NCBI GenBank assembly: GCA_964370815.1
Contig: CAYJKQ010000003.1
Coordinates: 62,001 to 126,000, forward strand
Direction of reading: 5' to 3'
Length of the DNA: 64,000 nucleotides
From: UBA12087 sp964370815
GTDB taxonomy: Bacteria > Chloroflexota > Anaerolineae > Anaerolineales > Villigracilaceae
The position numbers were made by a program, and so were the translations under genes. The notes beneath the pieces were generated by a model. That model saw only the letters and a program-made list of their open reading frames with translations, searched no databases and had not been told where the DNA came from. The stretch's first letter is position 1. Every line of letters starts with the position of its first letter. This document shows positions 1 through 8,333 of this stretch, one piece after another.

Positions 1-2
1 TC

Positions 3-641
3 CGATTGGTGGATACAACTGGTTGCATTACACCTCATGGCATTCGTTCATTGATAAGAATAATGCGGGAGGTCACGGATTTGCCGATTGAACTCCACCT
101 CCACAACGATTTTGGTCTGGCCGTTGCCAGCACAATTGCAGGTTTGGGAGCAGGGGCTAATGTAATTTCCAGTTCATTTAATGGGATGGGAGAACGTTCA
201 GGAAACACACCAACTGAGGAAATCGTTGCCGCACTCCTTATTCTTTACAATATCGACATTGGCTTGAACTACGACAAATTATTTGAAACATCATTATTGT
301 TGCAGGAACTTACTGGTGTCAATATGCATCTTCATAAATCAATTGTAGGGAAGAACTCATTTACACAAATATCCGGATTAGTTATGGCAGGTTTTAAAGA
401 AGACCCATTTGTTGGCTTATCTTATCTCCCGGAAGTAGTTGGCCAGACAACAACTGTGTCTTTAGGAAAAGCAACTGGGAAAGCTTCAATTGATTGGAAG
501 CTTGAGCAATTGGGTTTGAATGCTTCAGATGACCAAATCCGAAAAATAGTCATATTGGTCAAGGAGTTCGCATTAGCGAATCGTGGTGAAGTCAGCGATA
601 AAGAGTTTATCAGGATTGTCAAGGAAGTCGCTGACAATTAG
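3..641 (+). CDS. HMGL-like / 2-isopropylmalate synthase-family enzyme (5' truncated by window)
   Basis: This is the C-terminal part of a DRE-TIM metallolyase-family enzyme; the reading frame is open to the window edge, so the N-terminus with the DRE motif is missing. The HLHNDFGLA segment gives the HxH metal ligands, and NGMGERSGNTPTEE matches the second conserved signature of isopropylmalate/homocitrate synthases. Enzymes of this family condense or cleave acyl-CoA and 2-oxo acids on a divalent metal. There is no LeuA-type C-terminal regulatory domain: the protein ends about 170 residues after HxH. The substrate cannot be told from this piece. The base composition is AT-rich, like the next two genes and unlike most of the window. 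Confidence 0.75.
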   Translation, partial: RLVDTTGCITPHGIRSLIRIMREVTDLPIELHLHNDFGLAVASTIAGLGAGANVISSSFNGMGERSGNTPTEEIVAALLILYNIDIGLNYDKLFETSLLLQELTGVNMHLHKSIVGKNSFTQISGLVMAGFKEDPFVGLSYLPEVVGQTTTVSLGKATGKASIDWKLEQLGLNASDDQIRKIVILVKEFALANRGEVSDKEFIRIVKEVADN

Positions 642-730
642 GGAAATTTTTTTTTATATTTTCCTGTAATATTCATACAAAAAATCTTTGAGCAATCCGT
701 TGCTAGATTCAAGTAAATTTGTTATATATT

Positions 731-1906
731 ATGAATCCTAATCGAGTTAAAAGTAAATATCCAATTTCTTCAATTTTATTGTTGACAACAGGATTCTATG
801 CAAGTTTCTTGGCACGGATTGCCCTCTCCCCATTACTTGTCAGTATCGAATTGGATCTTGGGATTCAGCATGGAAGAGCAGGAGCATTATTTCTTCTAAT
901 TTCTATAGGAAATATTATTTCGACTTTGGGATCCATTTATGTTTCATCCCGCGTAAAACATCACACAATCCTTGTTCTTTCGACTTTCATGACAGGCATA
1001 GCCTTGTTGATGACTTCTCTAGCAAAAGGGGAGTTCCTAATAAGTCTCAGCCTAATATTTCTTGGGCTTGCTACTGGAGTCTATCTTCCATCTAGCTTAG
1101 CCTCCCTTACAGAGACAGTTGACCAAAGTTCGTGGGGAAAATCGATAGCAATACATGAACAAGCACCGACATTGGCATATATTTCAGCTCCGTTATTGGC
1201 ATTATTTCTATTGCCATCATTCCATTGGAGAGGAATCATAGCAATTCTTGGTTATTTTACCCTCGCTGTTGCTGCAATATTTATGTTTCATAAATCGCGG
1301 ACGGGTCGTTTCTTAGCTGAAGCACCTACAAAAGAAATATTTAAGGAAATTCTTAATATTCCTTCCTTTTGGTTGATCGTAATTTTATTCAGCTTAGGAG
1401 TGGGAGGAAATATTGGTATTTACACAATGTTACCCCTCTACCTGACTGCAGAAAAAGGATTTGACTCTAATTGGGTTAATACAATAATCCCTTTGACCAG
1501 GGTGACCGGATTTGCAGTTTCCTTCATAGCCGGTTATTTAGCTGACCGATTTGGACACTGGAAGGTTCTAAAATGGATATTAATTGGATCAGGAGTTACC
1601 ATAATTTTTCTTGGAATATTGCCTTCGTCTAAATTGATACCCATTCTATTTCTACAACCAATATGGGCAACTGCGTTCTTTCCACCCGTATTTACTGCTC
1701 TTTCCAGCCTGGTCTCGAATCAAAGGCGTAATTTCTTGGTGTCATTAGTAGTACCATTGGGATTCTTAGTTGGCAATGGGGGTGTGCCAAGCGCAATAGG
1801 ATATTTTGGCCAGGCAGGAGTTTTTTGGCTGGGATTTACTTTATTGGGAATATTAACTATTGTTGCCGGGTTTTTAATCTTAAAAGTAATACCAAAACAC
1901 CAATAG
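731..1906 (+). CDS. MFS transporter
   Basis: This predicted integral membrane protein of 391 residues has about 12 hydrophobic segments and the size of a major facilitator superfamily permease. A DRFGHWK loop after the seventh or eighth helix matches the MFS cytoplasmic loop motif. The ATG at 731 is preferred over a TTG four codons upstream; neither has a strong Shine-Dalgarno. It sits 90 bases after the HMGL-like gene on the same strand and is similarly AT-rich, so it may transport a substrate or product of that enzyme or of the neighbouring M20 deacylase. That link is inference. The solute cannot be named. Confidence 0.8.
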   Translation: MNPNRVKSKYPISSILLLTTGFYASFLARIALSPLLVSIELDLGIQHGRAGALFLLISIGNIISTLGSIYVSSRVKHHTILVLSTFMTGIALLMTSLAKGEFLISLSLIFLGLATGVYLPSSLASLTETVDQSSWGKSIAIHEQAPTLAYISAPLLALFLLPSFHWRGIIAILGYFTLAVAAIFMFHKSRTGRFLAEAPTKEIFKEILNIPSFWLIVILFSLGVGGNIGIYTMLPLYLTAEKGFDSNWVNTIIPLTRVTGFAVSFIAGYLADRFGHWKVLKWILIGSGVTIIFLGILPSSKLIPILFLQPIWATAFFPPVFTALSSLVSNQRRNFLVSLVVPLGFLVGNGGVPSAIGYFGQAGVFWLGFTLLGILTIVAGFLILKVIPKHQ

Positions 1907-1990
1907 AATAATGTAAATAGCAAATCATCCCATTAGTATTTTGTCATTATAAAAAAATCAAGGACTCTTGATATTTTGAAATGATTGATC

Positions 1991-3256
1991 TTACTCTTGA
2001 TTACACCATTTATCGATCGAAACTGCAAGAATTTTTGTTGCGGAAATTAAATTTTCTATCGGTAAGGATTCGTTCATTGCATGCATTTGAGCTGTTACAC
2101 CAGGACCAAAAATAACTGTTGGTGTTTCTCCATAACCTATCAGGAAGCGCGTATCCGCTGCTGCCTTACGAGCGCTGATTATTGGGTTTTGCCCGGTAGC
2201 GACATTAAAGGATTCGACGAGAGTCTGAACAATCGGATGATCGATAGGAATTTCAGCACCTCGTGCAACAAGACCTTCGTTATAACTAACCACAGGAAGA
2301 TTGTTACGCAGCCATGGATCTGCCATCGCTACAAGTTTTATCTGCTCCTCAAGTTGTTTTTGGACATCTTCAATCTCTTCATATGGCATGAGACCCAGGC
2401 TTCCTTTTAGGACACAATGTTCCGGTGTGATACTAGGGAAAGTACCCGAATGGAACATAGTGACCGCACATGGGAGTGCACCCCGGTTATCTGGGTAGAG
2501 AGGGTGTTTTAAGTCCTCAATCCGTATCTTTTCAAGATCTTCGACTGCCTGAACAATCTTATAACCTTTTTCAATTGCACTTATAGAATCATATCGAGCT
2601 GCTATACCAGAAGGTTTTCCTTTAACTTCAACCTTAAACCATAACCGTCCAATGCAAGCAGGCATAACTTCCATATCACTTGTCTCACAACAAATACCAG
2701 CTTGGGCTTTATAACCTCGAAGTATACAAGCTAATGTCCCCATTCCGGTTCTCTCTTCATCAATAGTATATTCCAAGATTATATCCCCTTGAGGTTTCCA
2801 GCCAATTTCAAGAAGTATTGCAACTGCCATGGTCATAGCTGCAATACCACCTTTCATGTCAGAGGAACCTCGCCCCCAAATAGAATCTGATCTAACATTT
2901 CCAGAAAATGGACCGTCGGACCACTGATCTATTGGGGCAACAGGTACTGTGTCAACATGTCCATTTAGTATTAATGATCTACCAGACCCAGTGCCTTTTA
3001 AAAAACCAACTACATTCTGTCTACCATCAAATGGAAAGTCAGGTTGAATAAAACCTGGATGCTTGCTCAAAACATCAATATCCGGCTCGAATTTATCTAC
3101 TTTGAGACCTAATTGATTCAGTTTTTTTGAGATAAAATCCTGAATTTGAGCCTCTTTTCCGGTTTCACTGTCTATTTGTATAAGAGATTGTAAGAAAGAG
3201 ATCACTTTTTCTCGACGCGCATCAACTGCATCACATATCCATTTGTTATTGTCCAT
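1991..3256 (-). CDS. M20-family metallopeptidase/deacylase (ArgE/DapE-like)
   Basis: A zinc-dependent amidohydrolase of the acetylornithine deacetylase / succinyl-diaminopimelate desuccinylase family. Visible motifs in order are GHVDTVP (first metal ligand), GRGSSDMKGG (bridging Asp), IDEERTG (catalytic Glu), ETSD and a late His in QMHAMNE. The dimerisation-domain segment GKPSGIAARYDSISAIEKG has no His where many M20 enzymes carry one that reaches the partner active site. I believe related ArgE/DapE-type deacylases share this, so it is probably a subfamily trait. The start is set at ATG 3256, which has GGAGG ten bases upstream; an ATG 12 codons earlier lacks such a site. The natural substrate is unknown. 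It converges with the MFS gene. Confidence 0.85.
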   Translation of the reverse strand: MDNNKWICDAVDARREKVISFLQSLIQIDSETGKEAQIQDFISKKLNQLGLKVDKFEPDIDVLSKHPGFIQPDFPFDGRQNVVGFLKGTGSGRSLILNGHVDTVPVAPIDQWSDGPFSGNVRSDSIWGRGSSDMKGGIAAMTMAVAILLEIGWKPQGDIILEYTIDEERTGMGTLACILRGYKAQAGICCETSDMEVMPACIGRLWFKVEVKGKPSGIAARYDSISAIEKGYKIVQAVEDLEKIRIEDLKHPLYPDNRGALPCAVTMFHSGTFPSITPEHCVLKGSLGLMPYEEIEDVQKQLEEQIKLVAMADPWLRNNLPVVSYNEGLVARGAEIPIDHPIVQTLVESFNVATGQNPIISARKAAADTRFLIGYGETPTVIFGPGVTAQMHAMNESLPIENLISATKILAVSIDKWCNQE

Positions 3257-3756
3257 ATTATTATACAAACCTCCATACTGAGATAAAGCCATTAAGTTTT
3301 TTATGTAGGTGGCTTAAAATTCAAAAAATCTTATGAAGAAATATTTAATTGAATACTTATCTATAATTGTTCTGAGATATATGAAAACCTGAATTAATTT
3401 ATCATATATACTTTTTATTGACAAGGTGAGTGATTAAACACGGGTTCTTATTGGAAATCTATTTCCAAAATCTAACAGCTTAGGGAAGAATCCTTAACTG
3501 GAAATCGGAGCTATTTGTAACCGAATTTTGTTATGAAAGAAAAACAGACAAAGCGTCTGTTTGCAATGGAAATGTTATTATTCTGAACACTAATTACCAA
3601 AAAGATTGAAATGAAATTTGATTGGTAAATACACTAGAATTATCTAAAAACCTCCATATATAGCCGGCTTTGGATGACATGTTCGCATGAAATTAAAATC
3701 CTCTGAACAAGAATAATTAATTATTAAAATTGTTTGGAGCTAAAACTTCGATCACC
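3257..3756. other. AT-rich intergenic gap
   Basis: About 500 bases of AT-rich DNA between the M20 gene and the HTH gene. I see no convincing open frame, tRNA or strong hairpin. It must contain the promoter of the M20 gene, but no consensus pair stands out. Confidence 0.4.
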
Positions 3757-3960
3757 CTACAACTTTGGTTTTATCAAGATATGCGTCATTAATGCCTTGT
3801 CGATAAACCATATTTGGCATATTTTAACCGCAGGTAATTTGCGGTGTCTCATCATACGGCGGAGATATTGTTGGCTGTAACCGTTAAATAATGATGCATC
3901 TTTGACAGATATATGGTTATTCAGTATTTGAGGGGAAATTGCGTTGTTAAAAGAAATCAT
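3757..3960 (-). CDS. Excisionase-like HTH DNA-binding protein
   Basis: A 67-residue protein matching the short MerR/excisionase helix-turn-helix pattern: an N-terminal SVKDASLFNGYSQQYLRRMM helix-turn-helix and a basic wing HRKLPAVK followed by an aromatic IWFID strand. Such proteins act as excisionases (recombination directionality factors) or small repressors. The ATG has AAGGTGA eight bases upstream, and that site is inside a perfect 14-base palindrome at 3968-3981. It lies just beyond the 3' end of tRNA-Arg inside AT-rich DNA, as expected for an integrated-element gene. No integrase is visible in this block. Function is inferred from fold only. Confidence 0.6.
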   Translation of the reverse strand: MISFNNAISPQILNNHISVKDASLFNGYSQQYLRRMMRHRKLPAVKICQIWFIDKALMTHILIKPKL

Positions 3961-3967
3961 CCCGAAC

Positions 3968-3981
3968 TCACCTTAAGGTGA
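3968..3981. promoter_or_regulatory. Perfect 14-bp palindrome over the ribosome-binding site of the HTH gene
   Basis: The sequence TCACCTTAAGGTGA is its own reverse complement and contains the Shine-Dalgarno AAGGTGA of the downstream HTH gene on the minus strand. A dimeric HTH protein bound here would block its own expression. This is a candidate autoregulatory operator, inferred from symmetry and position. Confidence 0.4.
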
Positions 3982-4078
3982 TGGGCAATTCCTCTAATTT
4001 ACTCTGCTGCTCAAAGCGCAGCATTTCGAGAAAGTGCTCTACGCCTAATTGGTGTGGTTCGAGATGGATCCTGGTAGG

Positions 4079-4152
4079 TGACCCTGGCGTGATTCGAACA
4101 CGCGACCTATTGCTCCGCAAGCAACCGCTCTAATCCACTGAGCTACAGGGCC
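4079..4152 (-). tRNA. tRNA-Arg (anticodon GCG)
   Basis: The 74-nt cloverleaf folds completely: acceptor GGCCCTG/CAGGGTC with one G-T pair, D arm GCTC/GAGC, anticodon stem GTTGC/GCAAT, loop TTGCGGA, T arm GCGTG/CACGC with TTCGAAT loop and discriminator A. The anticodon GCG (plus-strand positions 4116-4118) reads Arg codon CGC. CCA is not encoded: the next bases are CCT. A -35/-10 pair lies upstream at 4174-4202. AT-rich DNA with an excisionase-like gene begins right after the 3' end, a typical integration arrangement. Confidence 0.93.
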
Positions 4153-4173
4153 ATTTTGTTACCAAGCGTACGG

Positions 4174-4202
4174 ATTTTATCCCATATAGTGGGGCTGGTC
4201 AA
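4174..4202 (-). promoter_or_regulatory. Promoter of tRNA-Arg
   Basis: Reading the minus strand, TTGACC (4202-4197) and TAAAAT (4179-4174) are separated by exactly 17 bases. The -10 ends about 21 bases before the tRNA 5' end, consistent with a short leader. Confidence 0.6.
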
Positions 4203-4296
4203 GAGATGCTTAACAGGGATGCACGACAGAAAGGCAGAGAGAGGCTTGAAAGGGAGATGCTTTGTGAAATCCAGTTCAACTCTGGTAGGAAGACAC

Positions 4297-5055
4297 CTAC
4301 TGGGGTGGGCAGTTGACCCTCATCGAACAGGTATCATTGGAACCGATAACAGAACCATTGGGTACCAATTGATCTCCAATGAGGGAATGACATGCTGACG
4401 CCTGACCACAGTCACTCCAACCGCCGCTGCCTCCTCCCAATTTCGTGAAAGTTACACCAGGAGTATAACATCCACAACTTGCCATGACAGGGATCAATGT
4501 AATGGTTGAAGTAGGTGTGTTAGTGCTGGTCATGGTGGCTGTACTCGTGATCGTACTTGTCAGGGTTGACATTTCCGGTATTGTGGGAGTCAGGGTGGGA
4601 GTCTTGGTTGGAATTAAGATAACCACCTTTCTCCTCAAACCTGCGTCCCATTTCGAATCGAAGGTCCCAGGAAGAAGCAGGAATTTCTTGGTTTCTCCGT
4701 TTAAGGGGTCCGGATCACTGTCCATGGCATCATCACCCCCCACATCTCTCGAGGCGAAGGTGAAATTCGTAGAAGGGCGGTAAACAATGAAATAAAAATA
4801 TGCCCTCAGATCTGTGAATGAGTACTTGCCGTTTGCATCAGTGAGGGTGGCTGCCACCTGACCGCCCAGGAAATTGTACACTGTCACTGATATCCCGGAG
4901 ACGCCTTCCTCTCCCGTGTCTTGAAGACCATTACCATTACCATCCAGCCAGACAAAGTCTCCTATGCTTCCCGGCTTGGTACCATAAATGATGGCAACCA
5001 GGATCAATACCAAAACTACCAATGCCAGAATAAATTGAAATAAGCGATTATTCAT
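4297..5055 (-). CDS. Membrane-anchored surface protein with SdrD B-like domain
   Basis: This 252-residue protein starts with a single hydrophobic helix (MNNRLFQFILALVVLVLILV) that is a signal anchor. An SdrD B-like/Cna-B-type beta-sandwich follows, recognised from the IGDFVWLDGNGNGLQDTGE calcium-loop pattern and the later DVGGDDAMDSDPDP segment. A Thr/Pro/Ser-rich linker then leads to a C-terminal tail of about 60 residues rich in Cys (CGC, ACH, TCS, NCP) that could form disulfides outside the cell. The start at 5055 is supported by GGAGGG just upstream; a longer frame to 5202 lacks support. Role unknown; probably cell-surface structural or adhesive. Confidence 0.75.
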   Translation of the reverse strand: MNNRLFQFILALVVLVLILVAIIYGTKPGSIGDFVWLDGNGNGLQDTGEEGVSGISVTVYNFLGGQVAATLTDANGKYSFTDLRAYFYFIVYRPSTNFTFASRDVGGDDAMDSDPDPLNGETKKFLLLPGTFDSKWDAGLRRKVVILIPTKTPTLTPTIPEMSTLTSTITSTATMTSTNTPTSTITLIPVMASCGCYTPGVTFTKLGGGSGGWSDCGQASACHSLIGDQLVPNGSVIGSNDTCSMRVNCPPQ

Positions 5056-5412
5056 CTGAATCCCTCCGATTATAGTTACGCCTGACCACGCCCTGGGAAT
5101 ATTGTCTACTGTAATGAAGGACAAATAAATAATATATGATATTTCTTGAAAAGTCAATAATTTTTCTTTGTAGTCGTTAATAATTACACTCAAGTTCAAC
5201 ATTCATTTATCATTGATATATACCCACATTGAGATCTGATCGAAAATCCTGTTTCCATTCTGAATAATCCTGACAACCATCAGGTGATTTCATTCAGTTT
5301 GACCATAATATCCATAAAATAGACCAGTACAATTGTCTATGAAATTAAATTAATATAATGGGAAGTATAGGCAATTAGCTCGTTACAATATTGAAAATTG
5401 TAATATTGGTAC
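5056..5412. other. Intergenic region
   Basis: About 350 bases without a recognisable gene between the divergent SdrD-like gene and the promoter of the aminotransferase/galactokinase operon. The promoter at 5413-5441 and a hairpin at 5448-5486 follow. Confidence 0.4.
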
Positions 5413-5441
5413 TTGCATAATAAAAAAATATCGTGTATTAT
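5413..5441 (+). promoter_or_regulatory. Sigma-70-type promoter of the csd-like/galK operon
   Basis: TTGCAT (5413-5418) and TATTAT (5436-5441) are separated by 17 bases. The predicted start point, about 5448, coincides with the first base of the large hairpin at 5448-5486, so the mRNA would begin with a structured 5' end about 160 bases before the first gene. Confidence 0.6.
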
Positions 5442-5447
5442 ATGGAT

Positions 5448-5486
5448 AGCAAACGTTTGGGTGCCCCCCTCACCCAGGCGTTTGCT
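5448..5486 (+). promoter_or_regulatory. 5' leader hairpin (16-bp stem)
   Basis: The arms 5448-5463 and 5471-5486 pair over 16 positions including two G-T pairs, with a seven-base loop CCCCCCT. No T-run follows on the plus strand, so it is not a good intrinsic terminator for that strand. At the predicted transcript start it may stabilise the mRNA or act as a regulator site. Confidence 0.5.
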
Positions 5487-5607
5487 GCTTTAACAACATA
5501 CTCTTTTTCTTATTAATTCTGCCCCTGATTCGAGCGGGTAACCAGTTCAGGATGGAATATAATATCATAAATAAAATCCCAATCATACCCAGCAAGGAGA
5601 ATTTTGT

Positions 5608-6867
5608 ATGCCCCTCGACCTGACAGCCATTCGAGCACAATTTCCATCCCTGAACCGCAACGCCATTTTCCTGGATAACCCGGGCGGAACCCAGATCGCC
5701 AGGCAATCCCTTGAACGGATCACAAAATATCTGATGGTAAGCAATGCCAATCATGGAGGCGCATTTGCCACCAGCATGGCTTCTGACGCAGTCCTGGATG
5801 ATGCCCACCAGGCGATGGCTGATTTTTACAATGCATCCAGTCCGGATGAGATCATCTTTGGCAACAACATGACTACTCTCACGCTGCATATCAGCCGATC
5901 GATCTCCCGCAACTGGCAAGCCGGAGATGAAATCGTGGTCACCCGCCTGGATCACGATGCAAATGTTACTCCGTGGGTGCTGGCAGCCCAGGATCGGGGC
6001 TGCAAGATCAATTGGGTGGATTTTGACGTTGAAGATGGTACTTTGAAACTGGATGAGCTGCAAAAAGCGCTCGACCGGAAGCCGCGCCTGCTGGCTGTTG
6101 GCTATGCCTCCAATTCGCTGGGAACCATCAATCCGATCGCAAAGATCATCCAGATGGCACATGCCACCAACACACAGGTCTATGTAGATGCTGTTCAATA
6201 TGCACCCCATGGACCGATCGATGTACAGAAACTGGATTGTGATTACCTGGTCTCTTCCAGTTATAAATTCTTTGGAAACCACAGCGCCATTTTATTCGGA
6301 AAGCGCAACCTGCTGGAAGAATTGTTCGCTTACAAAGTCCGCCCTGCGCCTAACAGCCTGCCCGGAAAATTTGAAACCGGCACACAGAACCATGAGGGCA
6401 TCGCTGGCGTTTTAGGTGTACTGGAATACTTTGAATGGGTTGGCGAGCAATTTGGCGGCGAATTCAGCGAAGCCTTGCTTGAACAGGGTTACACCGGGAG
6501 GAAATTGGTACTCAAGCAAGCCATGAACGCCATCCGGGCATATGAATTCGAGCTTAATCGTGCCTTGCTTTCAGCCCTGGAATCGATTCGTGGGTTAAGG
6601 TTATACGGCCTCACAGATCCTCTGCGCCTGGAAGAGCGAGTGGCAACTTTTTCTTTCAGGATCAAAGATATCCCTCCCCGCCTCCTGGCCGAGAAACTGG
6701 CTGCAGAAAACATTTATACCTGGGACGGCAATTATTATGCGCTCAATGTCAGTGAACGGCTAGGAGTGGAATCCAGCGGCGGGATGCTGCGGGTAGGGGC
6801 AACCCATTACAATACGCTGGAAGAAATAGACCACCTGAAAGTTGCCCTTTTAAAGATCAGTGCATGA
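5608..6867 (+). CDS. PLP-dependent class V aminotransferase, cysteine desulfurase-like
   Basis: A 419-residue fold type I PLP enzyme of the class V family. The PLP-binding lysine lies in VSSSYKFFGNHSAILFG, and the SYKFFG surroundings resemble the cysteine desulfurase-like subfamily (VC1184-type) more than IscS or SufS. A cofactor-contacting Asp and His are seen in VDAVQYAPHG. No reactive-Cys loop typical of IscS is evident, so sulfur transfer to a scaffold is not established. The ATG has AAGGAGA upstream with good spacing. It overlaps galK by four bases (ATGA), so the two are co-translated from the promoter at 5413. Why a desulfurase-like enzyme is paired with galactokinase is unclear. Confidence 0.85.
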   Translation: MPLDLTAIRAQFPSLNRNAIFLDNPGGTQIARQSLERITKYLMVSNANHGGAFATSMASDAVLDDAHQAMADFYNASSPDEIIFGNNMTTLTLHISRSISRNWQAGDEIVVTRLDHDANVTPWVLAAQDRGCKINWVDFDVEDGTLKLDELQKALDRKPRLLAVGYASNSLGTINPIAKIIQMAHATNTQVYVDAVQYAPHGPIDVQKLDCDYLVSSSYKFFGNHSAILFGKRNLLEELFAYKVRPAPNSLPGKFETGTQNHEGIAGVLGVLEYFEWVGEQFGGEFSEALLEQGYTGRKLVLKQAMNAIRAYEFELNRALLSALESIRGLRLYGLTDPLRLEERVATFSFRIKDIPPRLLAEKLAAENIYTWDGNYYALNVSERLGVESSGGMLRVGATHYNTLEEIDHLKVALLKISA

Positions 6868-8003
6868 ACCCAACAGCCGGGGCAGTCATTTCTGCCTTTG
6901 AAAAACAATATAAAAGCCAACCACCCATCATGGTGCGCGCCCCAGGCAGGGTCAACCTTATCGGCGAACATACAGATTACAATGAGGGTCTAGTTCTGCC
7001 AATGGCTATCCACCATGCAGTCTGGATCGCTCTTCAGCCGAATTCAGATGCATGCGTGCGTTTGCATTCACTCGATTTTAACGAAACAATTTCCTTCTCC
7101 ATTGACCTGCAATTGGAACCAGGTAAAAACTGGGTGGATTATATCAAAGGAACAACCTGGGCGCTTGGCCAACAAGGCTATGCGTTGCAGGGTTGGGACG
7201 GTGTCATGGCAGGGGATGTGCCCATCGGTGCTGGTTTATCCTCCTCGGCTGCGGTGGAAATGGCGGTGGCGCGTGCATTTGCATCTTCCTCCGGCTGGAT
7301 CTGGGAGCCAACCCGCATGGCACAAGCCTGTCAACTAGCAGACAGAAATTGGGTCGGCATCCAATCCGGCATCATGGATCAGATGGTCTGCGCTGCAGCC
7401 AAGAAAGGACATGCCCTCAAGCTGGATTGTCGTACACTTGAAATTGAGCATATCGCTCTACCCTCCGATCTCCTGGTGGCGGTATTGGACACTTCCACGC
7501 GCCGTAAACTTGTGGATTCTGCATACGACCAGCGCGTCAACGAATGCCTGGCTGCAGCCCGCTTTTTTGGTAAGGCTTCGTTGCGGGACGTGGATGAAAC
7601 GATATTCAACCAGCGCAAAGGAGATTTGAACGAGAAACTGACCCGTAGAGCCAGGCACGTATTCACTGAAAACCAGCGCGTCACTCAAGCCGTGAGTGCC
7701 ATGCAAAATGATCGATCGGTGGAATTAGGGCAGATCCTGAATGCAAGCCATGCCAGCCTGCGGGATGATTATGAAGTCTCAAGCCCGGCACTTAACCAGA
7801 TCGTGGAAAGCGCGTTGAAAGCACCTGGTTGCCTGGGAGCCCGCATGACCGGTGCCGGGTTTGGTGGTTGTGCCGTGGCCATCCTGCGCGCTGATTCGGC
7901 ATCCGAATTCAGCGACAGGCTGATCGAAACCTACCGCCAGAAAAGTGGCTTGACAGCCAGTGTACACATCTGCTCAGCCGAGGCAGGTGCCAGCCAGGTC
8001 TGA
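6864..8003 (+). CDS. galK: Galactokinase
   Basis: A GHMP-family sugar kinase of 379 residues, the normal length for galactokinase, which phosphorylates alpha-galactose at C1 with ATP in the Leloir pathway. The galactokinase signature GRVNLIGEHTDYNEG is near residue 30, the GHMP ATP loop PIGAGLSSSAAVE near 117, and the C-terminal GARMTGAGFGGC motif near 330. The start ATG overlaps the stop of the preceding gene (ATGA), so translation is coupled. No other Leloir gene is adjacent. It is followed by a strong bidirectional terminator at 8262-8295. Confidence 0.95.
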   Translation: MNPTAGAVISAFEKQYKSQPPIMVRAPGRVNLIGEHTDYNEGLVLPMAIHHAVWIALQPNSDACVRLHSLDFNETISFSIDLQLEPGKNWVDYIKGTTWALGQQGYALQGWDGVMAGDVPIGAGLSSSAAVEMAVARAFASSSGWIWEPTRMAQACQLADRNWVGIQSGIMDQMVCAAAKKGHALKLDCRTLEIEHIALPSDLLVAVLDTSTRRKLVDSAYDQRVNECLAAARFFGKASLRDVDETIFNQRKGDLNEKLTRRARHVFTENQRVTQAVSAMQNDRSVELGQILNASHASLRDDYEVSSPALNQIVESALKAPGCLGARMTGAGFGGCAVAILRADSASEFSDRLIETYRQKSGLTASVHICSAEAGASQV

Positions 8004-8261
8004 CACAACCACGATTTTACGTCGCAAAAATCAAGATCGGGGAGTTAGGGACGGGAAATCAGGTGCTGCTGAGATATCCAATTTTACTGGTGCTCGATCC
8101 GTTTGATAAGTTTATTGGACCTCTTCTATTGCAGCCTCTTCGCAGAAAATAATTGAATCAATTAATGGAATGGGTGGAAATTAACCTGGGAGAAAACACG
8201 GTGCAGTTTCTCATGCACAGGGCTTATCGAATCTTGGCAATATGTTCCTTAAAAGGATAAA

Positions 8262-8295
8262 GAAAACTACCACCATCAAGATGGTGGTAGTTTTC
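8262..8295. terminator. Bidirectional terminator between galK and beta-helix gene
   Basis: Perfect 15-bp arms (8262-8276 and 8281-8295) with a four-base loop CAAG. The stem starts and ends in A/T runs, so either strand gives a hairpin followed by U-rich RNA. It lies between two convergent genes. The rest of the 8004-8333 gap shows nothing else. Confidence 0.8.
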
Positions 8296-8333
8296 AATAT
8301 TTCTGAACAGTATTATTTTACCGATGGAAAAGG

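Noticed and set aside
1991..3256. Missing dimer-domain His in the M20 protein as a sign of inactivation
   Set aside because: All metal ligands and the catalytic Glu are present, and the surrounding motif appears usual in some ArgE/DapE-type deacylases, so it is likely a subfamily trait.
1..4078. Direct repeat of the tRNA-Arg 3' end inside the AT-rich block
   Set aside because: I looked for the reverse complement of the 3' end in this part and found no match beyond a few bases; the other end of an island, if any, is outside the window.
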